Shown: piece after piece, positions 44,629-54,246 of the stretch
How positions within the stretch are numbered: the stretch's first letter is position 1
How the letters are laid out: the number at the start of each line of letters is the position of its first letter
NCBI RefSeq assembly: GCF_005405485.1
Contig: NZ_BJED01000004.1
Location: 62,001 to 126,000 of the forward strand
Direction of reading: 5' to 3'
Origin: Enterococcus hulanensis
GTDB taxonomy: Bacteria; Bacillota; Bacilli; Lactobacillales; Enterococcaceae
Length of the DNA: 64,000 nucleotides
Position numbers and translations under genes: made by a program
The notes under the pieces: generated by a model
What the model was told of the DNA's origin: nothing
Database searches by the model: none
The model's input: the letters and a program-made list of their open reading frames with translations, nothing else

Positions 44629-45813
44629 ATGACAAATACCCATGGATGGGGAAAAGAACTAAAAGACAAGCGACTGGATTATGGACTTTCACAAAACAAA
44701 CTAGCACTAGCAGCTGGCATTACGCGTCCTTACCTTTCTGCAATTGAAAATGGCAAAGTAGTTCCTACGGAACAAGTAAAAGCTTCCCTGTCTGATACAT
44801 TGGAGCGATTGAATCCGGATGCCCCACTGGAACTACTCTTTGACTATGTACGGATTCGTTTTCCAACGGTTGATGTGGCACAAGTGTTAGAAGCGATTCT
44901 TCACCTGAACATGGATTATATGCTTCATGAAGATTTTGCCTACTACTCTTATACTGAACAGTACCGTTTTGGCGACATTACAGTGATGGCTTCGCATGAT
45001 CCAACTAAAGGGGTATTACTAGAACTCAAAGGCAAAGGCTGTCGCCAATATGAAAATTTTCTATTGGCACAACACCGAAGCTGGTTTGATTTCTTTAAAG
45101 ACTGTTTGAATGCCCAAGGTGTTTTTAAACGCTTAGACCTTGCGATTAATGATAAGACGGGACTGTTAAATATTCCAGCACTAGCCCAAAAGTGTCAAAG
45201 CGAAGAATGTATCTCACTTTTTCGCAGTTTTAAATACTATCGTAGCGGTGAGTTAGTCCACCGTGACGAAAAGACGGACATGGGCAATACGCTTTATGTA
45301 GGCTCATTAAAATCAGAAGTCTACTTCTGCATTTATGAAAAGGACTATGAGCAATACGCCAAGAATAATATTCCCTTAGAAAAGGCAGAGGTTAAGAATC
45401 GTTTTGAGATTCGCTTGAAAAATGAACGAGCAAGTCATGCGGTCATTGATTTATTGACCCGTCAAGATGTCGAAAAAACTGCCTTTGAAATTATCAATCG
45501 CTATATTCGTTTTGTCGATAGAGACGAAAATAAGCGGCGTAGTGCTTGGTCAATGAACCAACAATGGGCATTTTTTATCGGCAAAGATCGCGGTGCCCTG
45601 CGTTTAACGACTGAACCAGAACCTTATACGTTTGAGCGTACGCTAAACTGGTTGCGTCATCAAGTCGCCCCAACGCTGAAAATGATCGGCACAATCGACC
45701 AATTAAATCAAACAGCCATTTTATCTGAGTTGATCCATGAAGCTAAGCTAACCGAAAAGCATGAAAAACTGATCGAACAACAGTATTTAACCCGTGAAGA
45801 TGTGATTCTATGA
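44629..45813 (+). CDS. mobT: MobT-type relaxase, Tn916 Orf20
   Basis: A 394-residue relaxase of the Rep_trans-related MobT family: N-terminal XRE helix-turn-helix (LDYGLSQNKLALAAGITRPYLSAIENGK) and a rolling-circle-type catalytic domain including FKRLDLAINDKTGL and VKNRFEIRLKNERASH. It nicks oriT to start transfer. The start is ATG 44629 behind GGAGG; an upstream TTG overlaps the terminator. It follows oriT in the same orientation. A second relaxase of the same broad family is encoded in the neighbouring IME. Confidence 0.9.
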   Translation: MTNTHGWGKELKDKRLDYGLSQNKLALAAGITRPYLSAIENGKVVPTEQVKASLSDTLERLNPDAPLELLFDYVRIRFPTVDVAQVLEAILHLNMDYMLHEDFAYYSYTEQYRFGDITVMASHDPTKGVLLELKGKGCRQYENFLLAQHRSWFDFFKDCLNAQGVFKRLDLAINDKTGLLNIPALAQKCQSEECISLFRSFKYYRSGELVHRDEKTDMGNTLYVGSLKSEVYFCIYEKDYEQYAKNNIPLEKAEVKNRFEIRLKNERASHAVIDLLTRQDVEKTAFEIINRYIRFVDRDENKRRSAWSMNQQWAFFIGKDRGALRLTTEPEPYTFERTLNWLRHQVAPTLKMIGTIDQLNQTAILSELIHEAKLTEKHEKLIEQQYLTREDVIL

Positions 45814-46103
45814 GTAGCCGTTTAACGGAAGAACTTGCCGCTCTCGGCTTTCTTTGTGGGATAGAAATGATTGTCTATAGCCAGAATACCGGAGCATATA
45901 CAATGTTGATCATTGAAGGAAGTCGTAAAGAGAATGAACCACTCTATCGCTATGATTTTTACAAACAAACCTTTTACCCTCATGGTTCAAACAAGGTTAC
46001 TGTATATGGCAAAAAGCTAACGTCCCCACAACTGTTAAGGCGTGTAAACCAGTATTTGAAAAACCGAGAAAGGTATTTAGGAAAGGAATCACCACTTAAA
46101 TAG
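45810..46103 (+). CDS. small hypothetical ICE protein downstream of mobT
   Basis: A 97-residue protein whose ATG overlaps the mobT stop (ATGA), so translation is coupled. Segments such as GFLCGIEMIVYSQNTGAYTMLII and LLRRVNQYLKNRERYLG show no known motif. Position suggests an accessory transfer or regulatory protein. Confidence 0.7.
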   Translation: MSSRLTEELAALGFLCGIEMIVYSQNTGAYTMLIIEGSRKENEPLYRYDFYKQTFYPHGSNKVTVYGKKLTSPQLLRRVNQYLKNRERYLGKESPLK

Positions 46104-46114
46104 CAGAATATACC

Positions 46115-46145
46115 AGCGACTTCTAATAACAGAAGTCGCTTTTTT
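46115..46145 (+). terminator. terminator after the mobT unit
   Basis: AGCGACTTCT and AGAAGTCGCT form a 10 bp stem with a 6 nt loop and six T residues. Confidence 0.85.
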
Positions 46146-46166
46146 AATGAAAGTGAGGAATAATAA

Positions 46167-46388
46167 ATGAACTTTGGACAAAATTTATATAACTGGTTTT
46201 TAAGCAATGCTCAATCACTTGTGTTACTAGCAATCGTAGTGATTGGCTTGTATTTAGGATTTAAACGTGAGTTCTCTAAGCTCATTGGCTTTGTGATTAT
46301 CGCGTTGATTGCGGTCGGTTTGGTCTTTAATGCGGGTGGCGTGAAAGACGTATTACTTAACTTGTTCAATCGAATCATTGGAGCATAA
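46167..46388 (+). CDS. small two-helix membrane protein (TcpD-like)
   Basis: A 73-residue protein with hydrophobic helices at about residues 17-32 and 38-58 and a short basic link (LGFKREFSKLI). It occupies the place of small TcpD-like membrane components in Tn916/pCW3-type systems and may be part of the transfer channel. The assignment rests on size, topology and location. Confidence 0.65.
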   Translation: MNFGQNLYNWFLSNAQSLVLLAIVVIGLYLGFKREFSKLIGFVIIALIAVGLVFNAGGVKDVLLNLFNRIIGA

Positions 46389-46400
46389 GGAGGTACGAAA

Positions 46401-46901
46401 ATGGAAAGGCAAGTTTATATCGCTAATTTAGGCAAGTATAACGAAGGCGAACTAGTTGGTGATTGGTTCACCCCACCGATTGATTATGAAGACATGGCAG
46501 AACGAATCGGCTTAAATGAAGAATATGAAGAGTACGCCATTCATGATTATGAACTCCCCTTTGAGATTAGCGAGTATACACCAATCAGTGAAATTAACCG
46601 GCTATGTGAAATGATCGAAGAAATAGAGGGCACACCGATATATGATGAATTAAGTGAAATACAAGGTATGTGGTTCAATTCCTTGGAAGAACTGCTGGAA
46701 CATAAAGACGATATCATTTGTTATACCGATTGCGATTCTATGGAAGATGTGGCGGCCTATTACATTGAAGAAACAGGGATACTTGGAGAAGTACCAGCAA
46801 ATCTACAAAATTACATTGACTATCAAGCTTTGGGTAGAGACATGGAACTTGAAGGGAATTATCTTGTTACTTCTCATGGGATATTTGAATACATTTCCTA
46901 A
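46401..46901 (+). CDS. ardA: ArdA antirestriction protein, Tn916 Orf18
   Basis: A 166-residue very acidic protein, a DNA mimic that inhibits type I restriction enzymes of the recipient. It opens with VYIANLGKYNEGELVGDWFTPP and contains EEYAIHDYELPFEISEYTPI, both hallmarks of ArdA. AAGGAGG precedes the start. It lies between mobT and tcpE as in Tn916. Confidence 0.92.
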   Translation: MERQVYIANLGKYNEGELVGDWFTPPIDYEDMAERIGLNEEYEEYAIHDYELPFEISEYTPISEINRLCEMIEEIEGTPIYDELSEIQGMWFNSLEELLEHKDDIICYTDCDSMEDVAAYYIEETGILGEVPANLQNYIDYQALGRDMELEGNYLVTSHGIFEYIS

Positions 46902-46955
46902 TTTATATCCTTATACGTTATAATAACTGTAGCTGCTGTTATAGGAGGTGTTAGG

Positions 46956-47975
46956 TTGGTAATAATTAACGTATATGGAAAAATTCCTAAAACTTTGATT
47001 TCTGACAAGCTGAAAATTTATATTTCAAATATCCCGGATGATTGGAAAGAAGAAATCATTGAAGATGTACTAAAAGAAGTCCGACAACAAAAGTTCAATA
47101 TACTAGAAGATGAAAAAAGATATGGTAAGACTCATAAATCTGATTACTCCTTATCCTATTTTCAAAAAATTGTTAAGGAAAATATAAAAGGCTATACTAA
47201 AAATAATATAGATTCGATTGAAAATTGTATCCAATGTTTGGTAGATAACATGATTCATCTATATTTTGATTATGAATATAGTGACATGCCCTTTTTTGAT
47301 TGGTCATCAAATTGTTTCGACGGAAGATTTTGTGAAGAAGATTATGCAGAAAAAGTTATTAATTTTATTAATTTTATTCACCATGATTTTCCAAATGAAA
47401 TTCATATAGATACTGTCTATTCAAGTAATAATGACCATCTCCATCAATCAATCATCCTCTTTAAACTAGGCTTTAAAATAAATACAGGTTTTAACCATCT
47501 TAAAACTCAATCTGAATCTATTGCTAAATTGGTAAGTACTGGTAAAAAAATAGATAATTATATAAATTCAGAATCTGATTACTATAAATTTGACTATATT
47601 CTAAACAGTATATATAAAGATAACGATTATAATCAAAATCACTTTTTTAAAACATATTCTCTATTAGAATTAACTTTATTAGAGCCATATCAAAGAACTA
47701 GTGAAGTTGATAATCTTTTAGTCCCTTATTTAAATAAAAAATATGGCAATGAATCAACAAATGTCGCAAAAACCCTAAGACAAATGAGAAATAAAATTGG
47801 ACACGGAGATTTCAAAGGTTTCAACAATAAAGCAGAAGAATTTGCTCAAAAATATATGAAGCACTATTCTTTTGATTACTCAGAATATAGTAGATTGAAT
47901 TGGATATTACTATATACTTGTTGCTTGCTTGATGATTTGCTAAGAAACATACTTTTTAAGCAATTAACAAATTGA
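46956..47975 (+). CDS. HEPN-type protein inserted in the transfer operon
   Basis: A 339-residue protein, AT-rich and unlike its neighbours in codon use. Near the C-terminus RNKIGH (Arg278 to His283) within LRQMRNKIGHGDF fits the R-x4-6-H motif of HEPN nucleases. The rest is not recognised. TTG 46956 is the start, behind a strong AGGAGGTG. Tn916 has no gene between orf18 and orf17; here this gene comes with its own downstream terminator. HEPN proteins are often abortive-infection RNases, so a defence or exclusion role is a reasonable guess only. Confidence 0.6.
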   Translation: MVIINVYGKIPKTLISDKLKIYISNIPDDWKEEIIEDVLKEVRQQKFNILEDEKRYGKTHKSDYSLSYFQKIVKENIKGYTKNNIDSIENCIQCLVDNMIHLYFDYEYSDMPFFDWSSNCFDGRFCEEDYAEKVINFINFIHHDFPNEIHIDTVYSSNNDHLHQSIILFKLGFKINTGFNHLKTQSESIAKLVSTGKKIDNYINSESDYYKFDYILNSIYKDNDYNQNHFFKTYSLLELTLLEPYQRTSEVDNLLVPYLNKKYGNESTNVAKTLRQMRNKIGHGDFKGFNNKAEEFAQKYMKHYSFDYSEYSRLNWILLYTCCLLDDLLRNILFKQLTN

Positions 47976-47990
47976 CAAGTAACTACTATT

Positions 47991-48024
47991 AAGAGCATTC
48001 CTCTAAGAAGGGCTGCTCTTTTTC
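47991..48024 (+). terminator. terminator before tcpE
   Basis: AAGAGCA and TGCTCTT form a 7 bp stem followed by TTTTTC. The gap is compact, so some readthrough into tcpE is likely. Confidence 0.55.
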
Positions 48025-48054
48025 TATGCACTGAAGTAGAAAGGATGTGATATT

Positions 48055-48450
48055 TTGAAAAAAATCAGAAGTTATACCAGTATTTGGTCAGTAGAAAAAG
48101 TTCTCTATGCCATTAATGATTTACAACTCCCCTTCCCCATTACCTTTACTCAAATGACGTGGTTTGTGGTGTCATTACTGGCGGTGATCCTCTTTAGTAA
48201 TATACCACCTCTGTCTTTCATTGACGGGGCATTACTAAAATACGTAGGATTACCAGCAGCACTGACATGGTTTATGAGCCAAAAAACCTTTGATGGAAAA
48301 AAGCCTTATGGTTTCTTAAAATCAATCCTCAGTTATTGGCTTCGTGTCAAGGTCACCTATGCTGGAAAAACAGTTAAACTACAAAATCAGAAACTCAATG
48401 AAGCCATTACGATCGTTAGGAGTGAAATGTATTATGGCGTATCCAATTAA
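48055..48450 (+). CDS. tcpE: TcpE-family conjugation membrane protein, Tn916 Orf17
   Basis: A 131-residue TcpE-type protein with two membrane helices (about residues 28-45 and 55-72), preceded by RSYTSIWSVEKVLYAINDLQLPFP, the typical start. It belongs to the transfer pore with the VirB4-like ATPase. TTG 48055 follows GAAAGGATG. Its end overlaps the next gene by 17 nt. Confidence 0.85.
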   Translation: MKKIRSYTSIWSVEKVLYAINDLQLPFPITFTQMTWFVVSLLAVILFSNIPPLSFIDGALLKYVGLPAALTWFMSQKTFDGKKPYGFLKSILSYWLRVKVTYAGKTVKLQNQKLNEAITIVRSEMYYGVSN

Positions 48451-50884
48451 ATATATTGAAGACAATTTAGTGTTCAATCATGATGGCGAATGTTTTGCTT
48501 ACTATGAGCTGATTCCTTATAATTACAGCTTTTTAAGTCCTGATGAGAAATACCAAGTACATGATAACTTTCGTCAGTTAATCGCTCAGAATCGCGATGG
48601 TAAAATCCATGCTTTACAACTAGCGACAGAAGCCAGTATCCGAGCCACACAAGAACGATCAAAAGAAGAGATCACTGGACGATTAAAAGAAGTCGCCTAC
48701 AATAAACTAGACGAACAAACCGAAGCGTTAGTTTCTATGATTGGCGACAATCAAGTAAACTATCGCTTTTTTATTGGCTTTAAGCTGCTTTTAACGGAAC
48801 AAGAACTTTCCCTAAAAAATGTACAGTCTAGTATCAAAACTGCTTTTCTAGACTTCTTAAATGGTGTTAATCACAAATTAATGGGCGATTTTGTTTCAAT
48901 GCCTAAAGCAGAGATTGACCGCTTTGCGAAAATGGAAAAACTTTTAGCGAGTAAAATTTCTCGTCGCTTTAAAGCACGTGCCTTAGATAAAAACGATTTT
49001 GGCTATCTCATCGAACATCTTTACGGCAATCAAGGTACGCCCTTTGAAGAGTATGATTATCATTTGCCTAAGCGGTATCGGGATAAAGAAGTGCTCGTAA
49101 AGAAATACGATCTATTGAAACCAACACGCTGTCTCATCGAAGAAAAACAACGTTACTTAAAGCTAGAACATGAGGACAGTACCACTTATGCCGCTTACTT
49201 TACCATCAACTCAATTGTCGGTGAGTTGGATTTTCCAAGTAGTGAAATCTTTTATTATCAGCAACAACAATTTACCTTTCCGATTGATACCAGCATGAAT
49301 GTAGAAATTGTGGCAAATAAAAAGGCTTTATCGACGGTTCGCAATAAGAAAAAGGAACTTAAGGACTTAGATAGTCATGCATGGGAAAGTGACAATGAAA
49401 CCAGCACCAATGTAGTAGATGCCTTGGAGTCAGTTAATGAACTAGAAGCAAATCTAGATCAAAGCAAAGAAGCCATGTACAAGTTGAGTTATGTGGTACG
49501 TGTGACGGCGAAAGACTTGGATGAATTGAAACGCCGTTGTGATGAAGTCAAAGACTTTTACGATGACTTGAGTATTAAATTGGTTCGCCCGTTTGGCGAT
49601 ATGTTGGGCTTACATGGGGAATTTATCCCTGCTTCTAAACGCTATATCAATGATTATATTCAGTATGTCACTTCGGATTTTTTGGCTGGACTTGGTTTTG
49701 GAGCAACACAAATGCTTGGGGAAAATGAAGGGATTTATGTCGGCTATAATCTCGATACTGGGCGAAATGTGTATCTAAAACCAAACCTTGCCAGTCAAGG
49801 TGTGAAAGGTTCTGTGACGAATGCCCTTGCGGCGGCTTTCCTTGGTTCCCTTGGTGGCGGAAAATCATTTTCTAATAATATGCTGGTTTACTACGCTGTG
49901 CTCTTCGGTGGTCAAGCCGTGATCGTTGATCCGAAAGCCGAACGTGGTAATTGGAAAGACACTTTACCGGAAATTGCCCATGAAATTAATATCGTTAATT
50001 TAACAAGCGAAGAGAAAAATAAAGGGTTGCTTGATCCCTATGTCATTTTAAAACGCAAGAAAGATGCCGAAAGCTTGGCGATTGATATACTCACCTTCCT
50101 AACTGGTATCTCTAGTCGTGACAGTGAGAAGTTCCCTGTTTTACGAAAAGCGATTCGGGCAGTAACGCAAAGCAAACAACGTGGATTATTACTAGTGATT
50201 GATAAATTACGTGAAGAAAACACACCGATTAATCAGAATATCGCTGATCATATCGAAAGCTTTGTGGATTATGACTTTGCCCATTTACTCTTTAGTGATG
50301 GTTCCGTGAAACAATCGATTAGTTTGGAAAAACAATTAAACATCATTCAAGTGGCGGATTTAGTCTTACCTGACGCAAACACTAGTTTTGAAGAATACAC
50401 GACTATGGAATTGTTGAGTGTTGCCATGTTAATTGTGATCAGTACCTTTGCCCTTGATTTTATTCACTCTGACCGTTCTATTTTTAAAATCGTTGACCTT
50501 GACGAAGCGTGGAGCTTCTTACAAGTTGCCCAAGGAAAGACCCTTTCTATGAAGCTAGTCCGTGCTGGACGTGCCATGAATGCGGGGGTCTATTTTGTTA
50601 CCCAAAATGCCGGAGACTTACTAGACGAAAAAATGAAAAATAATATTGGGTTGAAGTTTGCCTTTCGCTCAACTGATTTGGTGGAAATCAAGAAAACATT
50701 GGAATTTTTCGGGGTGGATGCCGAGGATGAAACCAATCAAAAACGATTGCGCGACTTAGAGAACGGACAATGCTTGATGTCTGATATTTACGGTCGAGTT
50801 GGTGTGATTCAGTTCCATCCGATTTTTGAAGAACTCTTACACGCCTTTGATACGCGTCCGCCGATCCGAAAAGAGGTGGAATAA
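48434..50884 (+). CDS. VirB4-like conjugation ATPase, Tn916 Orf16 (TcpF-like)
   Basis: An 816-residue ATPase that energises the mating channel. The N-terminal half is the VirB4/TraC regulatory domain; Walker A is FLGSLGGGKSFSNN and Walker B FKIVDLDEAWSFLQ. FVTQNAGDLLDEKMKNNIGLKFAFRS near the C-terminus is typical of VirB4. The start is ATG 48434 behind AGGAGTGA inside tcpE; a longer frame to 48344 is not supported. It is coupled to the next gene by TAATG. Confidence 0.92.
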   Translation: MAYPIKYIEDNLVFNHDGECFAYYELIPYNYSFLSPDEKYQVHDNFRQLIAQNRDGKIHALQLATEASIRATQERSKEEITGRLKEVAYNKLDEQTEALVSMIGDNQVNYRFFIGFKLLLTEQELSLKNVQSSIKTAFLDFLNGVNHKLMGDFVSMPKAEIDRFAKMEKLLASKISRRFKARALDKNDFGYLIEHLYGNQGTPFEEYDYHLPKRYRDKEVLVKKYDLLKPTRCLIEEKQRYLKLEHEDSTTYAAYFTINSIVGELDFPSSEIFYYQQQQFTFPIDTSMNVEIVANKKALSTVRNKKKELKDLDSHAWESDNETSTNVVDALESVNELEANLDQSKEAMYKLSYVVRVTAKDLDELKRRCDEVKDFYDDLSIKLVRPFGDMLGLHGEFIPASKRYINDYIQYVTSDFLAGLGFGATQMLGENEGIYVGYNLDTGRNVYLKPNLASQGVKGSVTNALAAAFLGSLGGGKSFSNNMLVYYAVLFGGQAVIVDPKAERGNWKDTLPEIAHEINIVNLTSEEKNKGLLDPYVILKRKKDAESLAIDILTFLTGISSRDSEKFPVLRKAIRAVTQSKQRGLLLVIDKLREENTPINQNIADHIESFVDYDFAHLLFSDGSVKQSISLEKQLNIIQVADLVLPDANTSFEEYTTMELLSVAMLIVISTFALDFIHSDRSIFKIVDLDEAWSFLQVAQGKTLSMKLVRAGRAMNAGVYFVTQNAGDLLDEKMKNNIGLKFAFRSTDLVEIKKTLEFFGVDAEDETNQKRLRDLENGQCLMSDIYGRVGVIQFHPIFEELLHAFDTRPPIRKEVE

Positions 50885-53229
50885 TGAAGCGTCATGAAGA
50901 AAAGAAACAACAAAGACTACAGACTAAACAGATCAAAAGGCAAAAGAAGATTCAAAAGAAAGCAACTAGTAAACAGCTACCACTCTATAAAAAAGTGGGG
51001 CGTTACGCGGCTCTTTCACTGGTCGGTATATGTGTCATTCTTGTTCTCCTTGCCAGTCTTGGAACAGTAGTACATGCGGCTGGGTTAGTGGATGATACGA
51101 TCAACACTGCCAATGAGTATTCCAAATATGGGCTGGCTAACTACCAGCTTGACTTTTATGTAGACAATAGTTGGGGCTGGCTACCATGGAATTGGTCAGA
51201 TGGCTTGGGAAAAAGTGTTATGTACGGCTTATATGCTATCACTAATTTTATTTGGACAATTTCACTATACTTGTCCAATGCTACTGGCTATTTAATTCAA
51301 GAAGCCTACAACTTGGATTTTATCAGTGATACCGCTGATTCTATCGGAAAGAACATGCAAACCCTTGCTGGGATCACTCAAAATGGCTTTTCCAGCTCTG
51401 GCTTTTATGTTGGTTTCCTGTTGATCTTTATTTTAATTCTAGGAATCTATGTTACGTATACCGGCTTAATCAAACGAGAAACCACCAAAGCCATTCAAGC
51501 CATTATGAATTTCTTGGTGGTCTTCCTTTTGTCGTCTTCCTTTATTGCTTATGCGCCTAGCTATATTGAAAAGATCAATGATTTTTCTAAGGACATCAGT
51601 ACCGCCAGCCTTGATGTTGGTACCAAAATTGTATTACCCAATAGCAATAGTCAAGGAAAAGACAGTGTGGACATGATTCGAGATAGTTTGTTTGCGATCC
51701 AAGTGAAACAACCGTGGTTGCTTTTACAGTATGATTCAACGGATGTGGATGAAGCCAGAGAAGAAAAGCTGTTAGCAGTCAGTCCTGATACAAACAATGG
51801 GAAAGACCGTGAAATGGTAGTCATTGATGAGATTGAAAACCAAGACAATGCCAATCTATCGCTTGCCAAAGTCATTAATCGTTTAGGTATAGTTTTCTTT
51901 TTATTTGTGTTTAATATCGGTATCTCTATCTTTGTTTTCTTATTAACCGGAATGATGATCTTTTCTCAAGTACTCTTTATCATTTTTGCCATGTTCTTAC
52001 CGATTAGTTTTCTATTAAGTATGATCCCTAGTTTTGATGGAATGGGCAAACGTGCGATTACAAAATTATTTAACGTGATCATGACTCGTGCTGGCTTAAC
52101 CTTAGTGATTACCGTAGCCTTCAGTATTTCTTCTATGCTTTATTCATTGGCTGGCTCCGCGCCTTTCTTTATGACCATGTTTTTACAAGTTGTTACCTTT
52201 GCCGGAATTTATTTTAAGCTAGGCGATATTATGAATTTATTCGCCCTACAAAGTAATGAGTCTCAAAGTATGGGGCGACAATTATTAAGACGTCCGCGTA
52301 TGTTTATGACTCGCCAAAGCCGCCGACTTCAACGCACAATGCGACAGGTCATGCGTGGAACTACCCACCAAACAACAACGAAAGCTGCGAGCAACGGCGT
52401 CCAACCAAAAAGCAAGTCAGCCACCCATGAGCGCGGAAATCAAAGTAGACGGAATCCAACGACTCAACCGACTCATTCCGATAATCAACCGAACAACCTT
52501 GGGGCAAAAGCAGGAGCAGCAGTCGGCAATGTACTAGATACTAAAAATCGAGCATTAAACAAAGCCACAGAACTAAAAGATACAATTAAGGACGCACCGA
52601 CTAATGCAAAATATGCTTTGTATAAAGGACAGCGTGAGTTAGTGCGTAACGCAGCTGATTTTTCATCAACCCTAAATGATACTAGAACTCAAAAGCAAAC
52701 CAAGCGTGAACAACAACACCACCAGCGTCAAATGACGATTGCCCAACGGCGGTTGGAAATGGAAAAAACCAAACAAACAAGACTGCATCCAACAACTCCA
52801 GCTAACACGAAACCAAAAGAACAACCAATAAATCCAGCACACAAGCGACCAATAAAAGCTAAACCAGCGCTCCCTTCCCAATCATCAGTACCAAAACAGG
52901 ACAATGTTCCAAACAACTCGCCAAAAGTTGCTGAAAACCTTAGACCCGTTGTTAACTCTGTACCACCTAAGAAAACGGTCACTTTATCGGAATCCGATAA
53001 ACGATTAGCATTACCAGAACCACAAGTAACTAGACCTGCAACAGTAACAAAGAATATGATTCCATCATCCGAGCCAAAAGTGCCAAGATCAACCTCAGTA
53101 CCCAAAACTACTAGCCAAACAAAGAACTCACAACGTGTCTCTTCACAAAAGCAACAAACAGTAACAACGAAACATTCGGCAAATAAAACGAAGAAAAGAC
53201 AAAAGAAGAAACCGAGGTCGAAGCTATGA
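50884..53229 (+). CDS. polytopic conjugation channel protein, Tn916 Orf15 type
   Basis: A 781-residue VirB6-like membrane protein. A basic N-terminus (about 35 residues) precedes a first helix, and five to seven more helices lie between residues 110 and 460. The last 300 residues are hydrophilic, Gln/Lys/Pro-rich and low in complexity, ending KKRQKKKPRSKL; this tail is expected in the cytoplasm. ATG 50884 overlaps the preceding stop by one nt and the gene overlaps the next by four. Context makes the assignment firm despite low conservation. Confidence 0.85.
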   Translation: MKRHEEKKQQRLQTKQIKRQKKIQKKATSKQLPLYKKVGRYAALSLVGICVILVLLASLGTVVHAAGLVDDTINTANEYSKYGLANYQLDFYVDNSWGWLPWNWSDGLGKSVMYGLYAITNFIWTISLYLSNATGYLIQEAYNLDFISDTADSIGKNMQTLAGITQNGFSSSGFYVGFLLIFILILGIYVTYTGLIKRETTKAIQAIMNFLVVFLLSSSFIAYAPSYIEKINDFSKDISTASLDVGTKIVLPNSNSQGKDSVDMIRDSLFAIQVKQPWLLLQYDSTDVDEAREEKLLAVSPDTNNGKDREMVVIDEIENQDNANLSLAKVINRLGIVFFLFVFNIGISIFVFLLTGMMIFSQVLFIIFAMFLPISFLLSMIPSFDGMGKRAITKLFNVIMTRAGLTLVITVAFSISSMLYSLAGSAPFFMTMFLQVVTFAGIYFKLGDIMNLFALQSNESQSMGRQLLRRPRMFMTRQSRRLQRTMRQVMRGTTHQTTTKAASNGVQPKSKSATHERGNQSRRNPTTQPTHSDNQPNNLGAKAGAAVGNVLDTKNRALNKATELKDTIKDAPTNAKYALYKGQRELVRNAADFSSTLNDTRTQKQTKREQQHHQRQMTIAQRRLEMEKTKQTRLHPTTPANTKPKEQPINPAHKRPIKAKPALPSQSSVPKQDNVPNNSPKVAENLRPVVNSVPPKKTVTLSESDKRLALPEPQVTRPATVTKNMIPSSEPKVPRSTSVPKTTSQTKNSQRVSSQKQQTVTTKHSANKTKKRQKKKPRSKL

Positions 53230-54230
53230 AAGTACGTTATATGGCTATCATGGGTGTCGTCTGCTCGCTGTTCTTTAGCTTGTTATTGTTCTTTGTAGTA
53301 ATTACAGCAGATTCCGAAGATCGCACAGCCAACCAAACAGCAGTAAATGGCGGCTTGAATGTTTCTCCCGAAGTATTAAAGCACAAAGCATTGGTTGAAA
53401 AATATTGTAAAGAATACGAAATTGAGGAATACGTGACTACTATTTTAGCCATCATGCAAGTGGAATCGGGCGGTACGGCGGTGGATGTGATGCAAAGTTC
53501 AGAATCGTTGGGATTGCCGCCAAATAGCCTAAGCACTGAGGAATCCATTAAACAAGGCTGTAAGTATTTTAGTGAGCTATTAGCTACTGCTGAGAAACTT
53601 GGCTGTGATTCCGATTCAGTGATTCAAAGCTATAACTACGGTGGTGGCTTCTTACCTTACGTGGCAGCGCATGGCAAAAAATACACTTATGAACTGGCAG
53701 AAAGTTTTTCAAAGGAAAAAGCTGGTGGTAAGAAGGTGACTTATACCAATCCAATCGCCATTCCCATTAATGGCGGTTGGCGCTTTGCTTACGGCAATCA
53801 ATTCTACGTCTTATTGGTTAAGCAATATTTGACCCCTGCCCACTTTGACAATGAGACGGTACAAACCATTATGGATGAAGCATTAAAATATGAAGGCTTC
53901 CCTTATGTCTTTGGCGGCTCTTCCCCAAGTACTAGTTTCGATTGTTCTGGCTTGGTGCAATGGTGTTACGCCAAAGCTGGCATTCAACTCCCGCGCACAG
54001 CCCAAGCCCAATATGACGCAACCACCCATCTTCATTTATCTGAAGCAAAAGCTGGGGATTTGGTCTTTTTTCATTCGACTTATAATGCTGGCGAGTATGT
54101 CACTCATGTGGGGATCTATGTGGGAAATAATCGGATGTATAACGCTGGCGATCCAATTGGCTATGACGATTTGACAGACAGTTATTGGCAAGCCCATTTG
54201 ATTGGTGCAGGTCGGATTATACCTAATTAA
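53226..54230 (+). CDS. bifunctional cell-wall hydrolase with NlpC/P60 domain, Tn916 Orf14 (CwlT-like)
   Basis: A 334-residue exported protein: membrane anchor at residues 5-30, lysozyme-like domain (TTILAIMQVESGG with the catalytic Glu, then ESIKQGCKYF), and a C-terminal NlpC/P60 peptidase with the Cys in TSFDCSGLVQW and the His in YVTHVGIYVG. It opens the peptidoglycan for the transfer channel. ATG 53226 overlaps the previous stop (ATGA). Confidence 0.92.
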   Translation: MKVRYMAIMGVVCSLFFSLLLFFVVITADSEDRTANQTAVNGGLNVSPEVLKHKALVEKYCKEYEIEEYVTTILAIMQVESGGTAVDVMQSSESLGLPPNSLSTEESIKQGCKYFSELLATAEKLGCDSDSVIQSYNYGGGFLPYVAAHGKKYTYELAESFSKEKAGGKKVTYTNPIAIPINGGWRFAYGNQFYVLLVKQYLTPAHFDNETVQTIMDEALKYEGFPYVFGGSSPSTSFDCSGLVQWCYAKAGIQLPRTAQAQYDATTHLHLSEAKAGDLVFFHSTYNAGEYVTHVGIYVGNNRMYNAGDPIGYDDLTDSYWQAHLIGAGRIIPN

Positions 54231-54246
54231 GAGAGGATTTGATGAA

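Noticed and set aside
52728-53105. Minus-strand frame of 125 codons opposite the channel protein tail
   Set aside because: Arises from the low-complexity coding of the hydrophilic tail; no start signal.
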